Both the position numbers and the translations under genes were made by a program. Below the pieces are notes generated by a model, which saw only the letters and a program-made list of their open reading frames with translations, searched no databases and was not told the origin of the DNA. From Niastella sp. OAS944 (GTDB lineage: Bacteria > Bacteroidota > Bacteroidia > Chitinophagales > Chitinophagaceae), in the NCBI GenBank assembly GCA_024809215.1, contig JANUBW010000014.1, positions 20,337 through 84,336 of the forward strand: 64,000 nt of DNA. Reading direction: 5' to 3'. Positions 18,363-26,394 of this stretch are shown one piece after another (position 1 is the first letter of the stretch; every line of letters begins with the position of its first letter).

Positions 18363-18480
18363 CTATTTAACGATGCAAATGATTGGCAGCTGTGGGTGCA
18401 ACATGAGCCCCGCTAACTGCTAACCATTTATTACTAGCTTGTCATATACTGCTCAAAACATAAACAAAAACAGCTTAGTC

Positions 18481-19890
18481 ATGTCAGATTACAGTTTTTT
18501 TGGCGCGGTGGAGAAGAGTTTCGACAAAGCCGCCCAATTCACTACCTGGGATCCCGGTATCCTGGAACAGATCAAACAATGCAATGCCGTTTACCGCATG
18601 CATTTCCCCGTTAAGATCGGCGATAAGGTAGAAGTTATTAAAGCTTATCGCGTACAACACTCGCATCACAAATTGCCTTGTAAAGGCGGTATTCGTTTTG
18701 CCCTTTCGGTTAACCTCGATGAAGTAATGGCATTGGCCGCCCTTATGACCTACAAATGCGCTATCGTAAACGTTCCGTTTGCCGGCGCCAAAGGCGGTAT
18801 CACCATTGACCCTAAAAAGTATACGCCCTACGAACTGGAAAAGATCACCAGGCGCTATACCTCAGAATTAATTAAAAAGAATTTTATTGGCCCCGGCATA
18901 GATGTACCTGCTCCTGATTATGGTACAGGCGAGCGCGAAATGGCCTGGATCGTTGATACCTATACCAGCATGCGCCCCGGCGAAATTGATGGACTGGGTT
19001 GCGTAACCGGAAAACCCGTTACACAAGGTGGTGTTCGCGGTCGTCGCGAAGCAACCGGCCTCGGCGTTTTCTTTGGCTTACGTGAAGTACTGTCAATGAA
19101 AGACGTAATGGATAAACTCGGTTTACCAGTTGGTGTAGAAGGCAAACGCGTAGTGGTTCAGGGATTGGGTAATGTGGGTTACCATACTGCCAAATTCTTT
19201 CAGGAACATGGCGCCAAGATCGTAGGCTTAAGTGAATACGAAGGCGCTATTTACAATATGGACGGATTGGATGTAGACAAAGTAGTTGAGCACCGGAAAA
19301 CAAAAGGTTCACTTTTGAACTTCCCCGGCAGCACCAATTTTGCCAAGAACACCGATGCACTGGAAATGGAGTGCGATATCCTGATCCCTGCAGCATTGGA
19401 GAATGTGATCAACGGACAAAATGCACCAAATGTAAAAGCTAAGATCATTGGTGAAGCCGCCAACGGACCGCTTACACCTGAAGCCGACGAAAACTTTGCA
19501 AAAAGAGGTATTCTGGTTGTGCCTGATATGTATCTTAATGCCGGCGGTGTAACCGTATCGTACTTTGAATGGCTGAAGAACCTTAGCCATGTGCGTTATG
19601 GCCGCATGGAAAAACGCTTTACAGAAAACCTGAACACACATATACTGGGACAAATTGAAGACCTTACCGGTAAAAAGGTAGAGAGCAAGGAAAAAGAACT
19701 GATCCTTCACGGGCCTGAAGAAGTTGACCTGGTACGCAGTGGTTTGGAAGAAACTATGATCACCGCCACCCGCGAGATCATGGAAGTATGGAAGAAAAAT
19801 CCACAGATCCCCGATATGCGTACAGCCGCTTACGTGGTAGCCATCAATAAGGTGGGCACCAGCTATGCTGAGCTGGGGATATTCCCATAG
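18481..19890 (+). CDS. gdhA: Glu/Leu/Phe/Val dehydrogenase (glutamate dehydrogenase)
   Basis: 469 residues from the ATG at 18481; a TTG 42 bases upstream is in frame but less likely. Interconverts glutamate and 2-oxoglutarate plus ammonia. Substrate-binding lysine in LPCKGGIRF, catalytic lysine in PFAGAKGGI, the [20 protein letters not shown] signature, and a Rossmann [13 protein letters not shown]. Coenzyme preference cannot be read safely. It ends in a strong terminator and stands alone. Confidence 0.94.
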   Translation: MSDYSFFGAVEKSFDKAAQFTTWDPGILEQIKQCNAVYRMHFPVKIGDKVEVIKAYRVQHSHHKLPCKGGIRFALSVNLDEVMALAALMTYKCAIVNVPFAGAKGGITIDPKKYTPYELEKITRRYTSELIKKNFIGPGIDVPAPDYGTGEREMAWIVDTYTSMRPGEIDGLGCVTGKPVTQGGVRGRREATGLGVFFGLREVLSMKDVMDKLGLPVGVEGKRVVVQGLGNVGYHTAKFFQEHGAKIVGLSEYEGAIYNMDGLDVDKVVEHRKTKGSLLNFPGSTNFAKNTDALEMECDILIPAALENVINGQNAPNVKAKIIGEAANGPLTPEADENFAKRGILVVPDMYLNAGGVTVSYFEWLKNLSHVRYGRMEKRFTENLNTHILGQIEDLTGKKVESKEKELILHGPEEVDLVRSGLEETMITATREIMEVWKKNPQIPDMRTAAYVVAINKVGTSYAELGIFP

Positions 19891-19916
19891 TAGTTCAAAT
19901 AAAGCTTTTAAAATAG

Positions 19917-19957
19917 AAAATCCCATTCGTTGTAAAAGACGGATGGGATTTTGTTTT
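19917..19957 (+). terminator. Intrinsic terminator after gdhA
   Basis: 13-bp stem 19917-19929 with 19940-19952 (one G-U pair), then a T-rich tail. The A run on the left may make it bidirectional for the facing DUF2339 gene. Confidence 0.85.
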
Positions 19958-19968
19958 TAAATTATATT

Positions 19969-22248
19969 TTATTTGTCCCCCTCACCAAACAACACATCCT
20001 TATACTTATTGTACAGGAACGATACCACCAGCAACAGAACACCAAGCGAAATAAATGAAACCGTTTTGGTAATGGTGCCGGCGCCGGCCAAATCGTACAG
20101 AAAGAGCTTTATTAATGTTACCATAAACAAAGCAATACCTGCCAGGCGCAGGTGCTTTTGTTTTTTCCTTATACCCAGCACCACCAGCATCATAGCATAC
20201 AACCCCCATAAAATACTCAACCCTAATTTATACTGATTATCTGAACCTCTTACTGTTGTCCAACACAGATATTCTGTACTTAAAAAAGCCAGCGTAACCG
20301 TGTGCACCATCAGCGGCCAACCCTTTTGCACCCATTCATCGGTTATAAATGCATGTATGGTTCGCCTGCCGGTGTATAATAAAATGGCTACTACGGCAAT
20401 TATTACATACCTGATCGCAAACTCCAGCGCACCAAAATAAGCATCACCTTTGTTGAAATAGCTAATTGTTAAATCATTCAATATCTCCAATACCTGAAAA
20501 AGTAATACAACCATCATTAACACAATAGCGGTTGTTGAAAATGTTGCCAGTATCTTATTGCGAACCCATTGCAGGTTAACCCACATACAACCTGTTATAA
20601 ACAACATTGAGTAAATCATTAGAACAACAAACCCAAAAGCGCCAACGCCGCTGTCGAGAAAGCTATACCCACTGATGGCTGGGTGTATTGATTTATTTAC
20701 CTGCAGAAAACAGCCGTTTATTTCAACCTGAAAAACAAAGTAAAGGGTAAACAGAAATATACCCGGGAGGATGTAATTATAAAATAGCAGGTAAGAACTT
20801 ATGGCACTCAGTGCCGATTGATACTTTTTACTTCGGTTGTAATAGATGATGGCCGCTTGTGCTGCGGCTACCAATATTCCGGTAGCAAACACGATATTGA
20901 TAAAAGGATGCACTGCACCCGCATCGGGGTAAGTGAATTGATCAGCATGATTGAACCAATCCTGCACCAGGCTTATAAAACTCAGGATCGATAAACCAGC
21001 ACCCAGTTTCTCATAAGCAGAAGCCTGCTTTGTACGGCCTATCCAAAATACCAGTACTGCTTCGGCGGTCCATAACAGCGTAACCCAGTTGCCATCCAGC
21101 TGCACCGGCACCGCTATTGTACAAAATACGATCACCAGGCCAAGTAACAGAAAGTACAACGATCTGTCGGCCAGCTTCAACCTCCTTATAGCCTGGCTCA
21201 CACCTAAATGAATGATGGCATTAATGATCGTAAACAAGCCGGCATAGTTGGTGGCCGTTTCATAACCAACCAATTTATACCCAACCAAATAAAAGATAAA
21301 TGCATTACCTAAAAGTACAATTACGTCGTCGATGCCGTATTGTTCTTTCTTAATGATCTTATAAGCCAGAAAGGTTGTATAAAAAACAAGGAAGTAAATA
21401 CATAAATAAGTCCAGGCTATAAATTGGTGCGAACTGTATCGAAAACTGAAAAAGAACCAGGTGATATAAATGATCCAGGTAAGCGCAAAGGATGAATAGA
21501 ACAGCGATTTCCAGTGTTTGCGTAACGATACAATCAGTATACCGGTATTGATCACAGCTATATAACCAAAGAACACGGCATAGCGGCCTGAGTTGTCGCT
21601 TAGTAAAAATGGAATGGCATAGGCGCCTATCAATGCCAGGTGGGCGATAATAACCCGGTCGTATAACAAGGCCGCATATACAGTACCGGCGGTAAACGCC
21701 ATCATCATGGCAAAAGCCACCTCTAAGGGCAGCATATCATAAAAACCGAAAGCTATGTAGGTAATGAAATATAATACAGCCAGTCCGCCCCCCATTAGCA
21801 CACTGCTATAAGCCTCGTATTTCTTCTTTAGCCAAATGGCAACCCCAATTAATGCGGTACCACAAACGTATCCGTTAATAACCCGTACCAGCGGACTTAC
21901 TAATTCATGATCGATGGCGTATTTGGCGCCAATAAATATACCTACAATGGTAACCAGTATACCTACTTTACTGGCAACATTCTTTCCAATAAATTCTTCG
22001 AAGGAAGAGGATGTGCGGGGCGGTAATGGAGGTGCTGCCAATTTTGGTGGCACGGGTGATGGAATCACTTCCATTGCCCTTTCTACCGGTTGCGGCGTAA
22101 CAGTAGTGGTGATGCTTACCTGTTGTTTCAGGATGTCGAGCTCATTGATCAACTGCACCAACTGGTTGCTGATGGTTGTTTGTTGCTGCGCCAGTTGTTG
22201 TATTCGCCGGGTTAATTCTTCGATCTTCTCATGGATAGCTTTATCCAT
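19969..22248 (-). CDS. DUF2339-type polytopic membrane protein
   Basis: 759 residues. An N-terminal coiled coil (residues 1-45, IHEKIEELTRRIQQLAQQQT) and proline-rich linker precede a FIGKNVASKVGILVTIVGI motif near residue 85 and about twenty hydrophobic helices to the C-terminus. This architecture is that of DUF2339 membrane proteins, whose function is unknown. It follows the small HsdR_N-like gene by 50 bases on the same strand. Confidence 0.87.
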   Translation of the reverse strand: MDKAIHEKIEELTRRIQQLAQQQTTISNQLVQLINELDILKQQVSITTTVTPQPVERAMEVIPSPVPPKLAAPPLPPRTSSSFEEFIGKNVASKVGILVTIVGIFIGAKYAIDHELVSPLVRVINGYVCGTALIGVAIWLKKKYEAYSSVLMGGGLAVLYFITYIAFGFYDMLPLEVAFAMMMAFTAGTVYAALLYDRVIIAHLALIGAYAIPFLLSDNSGRYAVFFGYIAVINTGILIVSLRKHWKSLFYSSFALTWIIYITWFFFSFRYSSHQFIAWTYLCIYFLVFYTTFLAYKIIKKEQYGIDDVIVLLGNAFIFYLVGYKLVGYETATNYAGLFTIINAIIHLGVSQAIRRLKLADRSLYFLLLGLVIVFCTIAVPVQLDGNWVTLLWTAEAVLVFWIGRTKQASAYEKLGAGLSILSFISLVQDWFNHADQFTYPDAGAVHPFINIVFATGILVAAAQAAIIYYNRSKKYQSALSAISSYLLFYNYILPGIFLFTLYFVFQVEINGCFLQVNKSIHPAISGYSFLDSGVGAFGFVVLMIYSMLFITGCMWVNLQWVRNKILATFSTTAIVLMMVVLLFQVLEILNDLTISYFNKGDAYFGALEFAIRYVIIAVVAILLYTGRRTIHAFITDEWVQKGWPLMVHTVTLAFLSTEYLCWTTVRGSDNQYKLGLSILWGLYAMMLVVLGIRKKQKHLRLAGIALFMVTLIKLFLYDLAGAGTITKTVSFISLGVLLLVVSFLYNKYKDVLFGEGDK

Positions 22249-22298
22249 AAACAGGTTGTTGGTTAAGCTAAAAAAAGCATTAAATCGTTAACAACAAC

Positions 22299-22739
22299 TT
22301 AAATTCCAAATTCCGGCAATACCTCAAGCAGTTGCAGCTGGTTATTTTTTCTAATATAAGCAAAACAGGAAGAACCGTTGGTGATCACCAGGTAGGGCAC
22401 GGGAACGGCTATGTTATACCGTAGCACCTGTTGTAACACAGCATCATTTAATGCTATTTCCATTCCCTTGCATTCAACCATTAGCCAGGGCTGATGTTGT
22501 TTATCATATACCAGTATATCGAACCGTTTTCTTAACTCCCCCAGCCTGATCTCCCTTTCAACGGCGGTAAGAGAAGCGGGATACTTCATTACCTGTAATA
22601 AATATTGCAGAAAATTCTGCCGTACCCATTCTTCGGAGGTAAGCCTTAACCACTGGCGACGATGCTCATCAAAAATAAACTCTTTCCCTTCTTCCTCTTT
22701 CATGCGAAACGGGAAGCGGGGATATTCGATCCTGATCAT
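22299..22739 (-). CDS. Small HsdR_N-type (restriction endonuclease-like fold) protein
   Basis: 146 residues. Contains the PD-(D/E)xK-like core of the HSDR_N_2 family: RLGELRKRFDILVYDKQHQP, then LMVECKGMEIAL with the E-x-K pair near residue 89-91. Stand-alone versions are common in Bacteroidota; no methylase or specificity gene is nearby, so this is not a restriction system by itself. The catalytic residues look intact. The true role is unknown. Confidence 0.85.
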   Translation of the reverse strand: MIRIEYPRFPFRMKEEEGKEFIFDEHRRQWLRLTSEEWVRQNFLQYLLQVMKYPASLTAVEREIRLGELRKRFDILVYDKQHQPWLMVECKGMEIALNDAVLQQVLRYNIAVPVPYLVITNGSSCFAYIRKNNQLQLLEVLPEFGI

Positions 22740-22912
22740 AATGTCAAAACTACTATCCGTAACTAAAAAACAACCCGGTTTGCTTAAAATAAACGAAATT
22801 TATTGACTATCTTAAATCATCGCAACTGACCGGCCAGGTATTATAACCAGTTTACCCTCACGGCAACTCCCCCAACCGGGATAACGATTGATCCAATTAA
22901 ACAGAATAGAAG

Positions 22913-23683
22913 ATGAAAACAAAAGAAGAAATAGTCAAAAACTGGCTACCCCGCTACACAGGCGAAACCCTGGAAAATTTCGGTGAATACATCCTCCTCA
23001 CCAACTTCAGCGGTTACGTGAAAATGTTTGCCGAATGGAACAATGTTCCCATTATCGGCATCGACCGGCCCATGCAATGCGCCACTGCAGAAAACATTAC
23101 CATTATTAATTTTGGTATGGGCAGCCCTACTGCGGCTACCGTTATGGACCTTTTAACGGCTATTGAGCCAAAAGCCACCTTGTTCCTGGGCAAATGCGGT
23201 GGTTTGAAAAAGCGCAACAATATCGGCGACCTTATTTTACCCATTGCAGCTATTCGCGGTGAAGGTACTTCCAATGACTACTTTCCACCCGAAGTGCCCG
23301 CCCTGCCGGCATTCGCCCTACAAAAAGCTGTTTCTACCACCATTCGCGACTATGGAGTCGATTACTGGACCGGCACCGTGTATTCAACCAACCGCCGGGT
23401 TTGGGAACATGATGAACATTTCAAAGAATATCTGCAAAAGATCCGCGCCATGGCCATAGACATGGAAACAGCCACCATTTTTTCGGTAGGTTTTTATAAT
23501 AAGATCCCTACCGGCGCCCTGTTGCTGGTTAGCGACTCGCCCATGATCCCTGAAGGAGTAAAAACCGAAGAAAGCGACAAAAAAGTGACTGCCAATTTTG
23601 TTGAACGCCATGTTCGCATTGGAATAGATTCGCTGAAACAGCTCATCAACGATGGGTTAACAGTAAGGCATTTGAAGTTTTAA
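22913..23683 (+). CDS. amn: AMP nucleosidase
   Basis: 256 residues, matching the short Bacteroidota AMP nucleosidase of the PNP/UDP phosphorylase fold. Splits AMP into adenine and ribose 5-phosphate. Visible: NFGMGSPTAATVMDLL, LFLGKCGGLKKRNNIGDLIL, and the active-site IDMETATIFSVGF with ribose-binding Met-Glu, then LLVSDSPMIPEG with the purine-site Asp. It converges on the M14 gene with a 20-bp gap. Confidence 0.93.
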   Translation: MKTKEEIVKNWLPRYTGETLENFGEYILLTNFSGYVKMFAEWNNVPIIGIDRPMQCATAENITIINFGMGSPTAATVMDLLTAIEPKATLFLGKCGGLKKRNNIGDLILPIAAIRGEGTSNDYFPPEVPALPAFALQKAVSTTIRDYGVDYWTGTVYSTNRRVWEHDEHFKEYLQKIRAMAIDMETATIFSVGFYNKIPTGALLLVSDSPMIPEGVKTEESDKKVTANFVERHVRIGIDSLKQLINDGLTVRHLKF

Positions 23684-23703
23684 TAACCTCAAATGCCCCT
23701 CTC

Positions 23704-25422
23704 CTACCTAACAACTCTATACACCGGATAACGTAAATACTCCGGTTCAAAATAAGGCGAGTTTTTATAAACAAAATCCAGTTGGGCCGAAGCACTTTTG
23801 GCAAAGGCCGTATCGCTTGCTTTACGAGCGTTCAACTGTTGCCTAACATCAGGATGTTCATTAAGGTATTGTGCTGCCAGGTCTTCAAACGCATAGGCAC
23901 TATACCCTTCTTTTCTGCCCAAAATACCATCGAAATAATTCCAGGCGAAATAGGAGTCATCGCCCTGCGGTTCCAACACCTCAACCAAAAACCGGTTGGC
24001 CGGTTGATTAAGCGGAATATAATAATCGCCTTTTCTGAAATGTATTACCTGTTTTCGGCTACTCACCGTTACATCGGTATTTACATGATGCATCTCAAAC
24101 TGACGCGCCATGGTCTTATAATCATCGATGCGGTAAATCTCCACCTCAATACTGGTATCCTTTGCCAGTGACTGCATATTCACTTTATTGAGCTTTAGCA
24201 AGTCGATCACCTTGTACCAACCCTGTGGAATGATATACCCTACCGGTTTATTAATAGCAAGGCGGGGGGCATAATAATTAAAATACCTGATCTGTTTTTC
24301 ATACGGTTTACTACGGTCATAATACAACCGTGGCAGCCCCGATACCTCGCTTGGTTTATGCCCCGCTTCATAACCTTTGAACAGAACCTGGTCAACCTGG
24401 GTGGTATCGAGCTTCCAGCTAACCGCAAAGCTGGGTTGTTGTTGTACACTTTGTTTGGTTTGCTCGCGCAACTGGTGAATAACGGCGCTGTTCTTAGTGG
24501 CAAAAGCAATCATCGATTCCATAAAAGCCTGGGTGGCTGCCACCCGTTGGGCATAAGGTTTCAACATATGGGTTTCGGGCACAAAGGCAAAGCTGTGCCA
24601 CAAGGTGGCATAACCGCTGCTGTACCGCGGGCCGTCGAAATAAGCCGTCATACCAGCTTCGGGGGTATTACCGGCAAAATCAACATAGGGCACCAGGTCG
24701 TACCCTTTTTCTTTCATCAATTTATATAAAGCCGGTTCAAACTCAGTATGCAGGTAATTACCCATTACCCCACCCAGTTTGCTGTATTGGGTGGTAAGCA
24801 GGGTCATTACATGTTGGTAATCGGCCCCATTGCTCACATGATTATCTATAAATATATCAGGATCGCACTGGTGAAAGATGGCGGCAAAGGAGCGGGCCTC
24901 TCTGGAATCGCATTTTATAAAATCGCGGTTAAGGTCGAGGTTCTGGGAATTGCCGCGGGAACCAAATTCAGCCGGCCCGTTCTGATCGGCCCGGTACCAG
25001 GGACTGCGGCTCAAACATCCGCCAATATTATATACCGGAATAATGGCCAGTATCACATTATCGGGCAGCTTTGTTTTGCGGGTGGCAATATCGCGCACCA
25101 GTAACATGCTGGCGTCGATACCATCGGGTTCGCCGGGATGTATACCATTATTAATAAGTATGATGCGTTTGTTTTTCCGGCGCAGGCTGGCCATATCGAA
25201 ATCGCCGTCGTTTGATACTACTACCAGGTGCAGGGGAAAGCCGGCATCGGACGGCCCCATGGTTTGCATTTTTATGGTGGCGAACCGGGCGTCCATCATT
25301 TTCCACCAGGTAATAATTTCCTGGTAGGTGGGCGTTTCCTTACCCTGGGTTTGTTCAAATTTGGTTGAAATACTTTGGCTGAAGAGGGAAAGAGGGAATA
25401 AAACCAGAAGCAATATTCTCAT
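23704..25422 (-). CDS. Secreted M14-family zinc carboxypeptidase
   Basis: 572 residues with a signal peptide (RILLLVLFPLSLFSQS). The M14 zinc motif HxxE is in NNGIHPGEPDGIDAS near residue 95, the third ligand His in FIDNHVSNGADYQHV, and LDLNRDFIK is the substrate-binding Asn-Arg motif. C-terminal about 200 residues form an unassigned beta-rich region. Exported to the periplasm or outside. Stands alone, convergent with amn. Confidence 0.9.
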   Translation of the reverse strand: MRILLLVLFPLSLFSQSISTKFEQTQGKETPTYQEIITWWKMMDARFATIKMQTMGPSDAGFPLHLVVVSNDGDFDMASLRRKNKRIILINNGIHPGEPDGIDASMLLVRDIATRKTKLPDNVILAIIPVYNIGGCLSRSPWYRADQNGPAEFGSRGNSQNLDLNRDFIKCDSREARSFAAIFHQCDPDIFIDNHVSNGADYQHVMTLLTTQYSKLGGVMGNYLHTEFEPALYKLMKEKGYDLVPYVDFAGNTPEAGMTAYFDGPRYSSGYATLWHSFAFVPETHMLKPYAQRVAATQAFMESMIAFATKNSAVIHQLREQTKQSVQQQPSFAVSWKLDTTQVDQVLFKGYEAGHKPSEVSGLPRLYYDRSKPYEKQIRYFNYYAPRLAINKPVGYIIPQGWYKVIDLLKLNKVNMQSLAKDTSIEVEIYRIDDYKTMARQFEMHHVNTDVTVSSRKQVIHFRKGDYYIPLNQPANRFLVEVLEPQGDDSYFAWNYFDGILGRKEGYSAYAFEDLAAQYLNEHPDVRQQLNARKASDTAFAKSASAQLDFVYKNSPYFEPEYLRYPVYRVVR

Positions 25423-25455
25423 AATGTGACTGTTGGAACTTAAATATACGGAGAA

Positions 25456-25690
25456 GTTACCGGGTATCAGGTACCGGGTGCCAGGAAAAGGCAGGTATAA
25501 CTACTGAAGGAACTGTTGCAGGTTTCAAGTTACAGGTTGCATGGCTTTTTTCCGGTATTCGCGATAAAAGGGTTTCAGGTCTCGTGTTCAGGATTGCAAG
25601 ATGGAGAAATTACATTTATATTCCCTGGCAACCGGCAACCGGTGACAAGGTAATAGCGAGTCCGGAATACCTGCAACATGCAACCTGTAA
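25456..25690. repeat. Interleaved inverted word arrays between the M14 gene and rpsT
   Basis: 25456-25483: GTTACCG, GGTATCA, GGTACCG, GGTGCCA. 25515-25542: GTTGCAG, GTTTCAA, GTTACAG, GTTGCAT. Facing them, 25625-25653 starts CTGGCAA, CCGGCAA, CCGGTGA, and 25670-25690 reads CCTGCAA, CATGCAA, CCTGTAA. TCGCGATA (near 25559) and TAGCGAG (25654-25660) flank the core. The order is A, B, core, A-prime, B-prime. This fills most of the 25423-25819 spacer. Confidence 0.82.
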
Positions 25691-25760
25691 CAGTCGTATA
25701 ATATCAACTAAGCATGTCTTTACCGGAATGCCTCCTTCAAAAGGAGACCTTACTTCAAAT

Positions 25761-25787
25761 AAAAAAACCTCCCGCGCAAACGGGAGG
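25761..25787 (-). terminator. rpsT terminator
   Basis: Stem CCTCCCG (25768-25774) with CGGGAGG (25781-25787), six-base loop, and a run of seven T on the minus strand. It lies 33 bases after the rpsT stop. Confidence 0.9.
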
Positions 25788-25819
25788 AAAAAAACAAAAA
25801 AAATAATAATATTATACGC

Positions 25820-26077
25820 TTATTTCGCTAAGGCATTAACCTTCTTAGCCAGCTTACTTTTGAGGTTAGCCGCCTTATTTCTGTGGATAATACCTCTTTT
25901 AGCTAATTTGTCGATCATAGAAGCTACTTCAGGAAACTCTTTCGTAGCTTCAGCGCCAGTCTTAATAGCTTTCAGATCACGAATAGCATTACGGGTAGTT
26001 TTACCATAATACTTATTTCTTTCACGTCTTTTAGCGGCTTGACGCACGTCTTTTTTGGTAGCTTTATGATTTGCCAT
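25820..26077 (-). CDS. rpsT: 30S ribosomal protein S20
   Basis: 85 residues, lysine/arginine/alanine-rich and helical, with the family start MANHKATKKDVRQAAKRRER and the S20 pattern GIIHRNKAANLKSKLAKKVN at the C-terminus. Binds 16S rRNA in the small subunit. Single-gene transcript with its own promoter, 5' hairpin and terminator. Confidence 0.97.
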   Translation of the reverse strand: MANHKATKKDVRQAAKRRERNKYYGKTTRNAIRDLKAIKTGAEATKEFPEVASMIDKLAKRGIIHRNKAANLKSKLAKKVNALAK

Positions 26078-26099
26078 TTCTTTACGAAAATTTAAAGGA

Positions 26100-26128
26100 C
26101 CCGAATAATTTTCGGGGATGCAAAGGTA
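26100..26128 (-). promoter_or_regulatory. rpsT promoter box and 5' leader hairpin
   Basis: Minus-strand TACCTTTG at 26121-26128 matches TAnnTTTG exactly. Just downstream a hairpin CCCGAA/TTCGGG (26100-26105 with 26111-26116, 5-nt loop) would form at the extreme 5' end of the mRNA. The rest of the 26078-26394 spacer shows no other gene. Confidence 0.55.
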
Positions 26129-26394
26129 GGGATTTGCACCATAAAATGAAAAATAAAACCAGAAAAAAATTCCTCCGGCTCATCAAGGTATGAAAAACAA
26201 TTCATTAACACTTCTTTTTTCCACCAATTTACCATAGAATGCCCGCCCATTGCAGGTTTTAGCCGGCTCTTTTCACAAATGAGGTCAAAAAACACAAATT
26301 CAGATAATTTGAGTTCTATTCCTACCGTTTTTGACCGATATTTGTACCCCGATTTTAAATAACTCAATACACTTTAAGTTTCAATTGCATCCTC

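Noticed and set aside
22299-22739. Restriction-modification or defence system based on the HsdR_N-like protein
   Set aside because: Single small gene without methylase, specificity or helicase parts; neighbours are a DUF2339 membrane protein and a nucleosidase.
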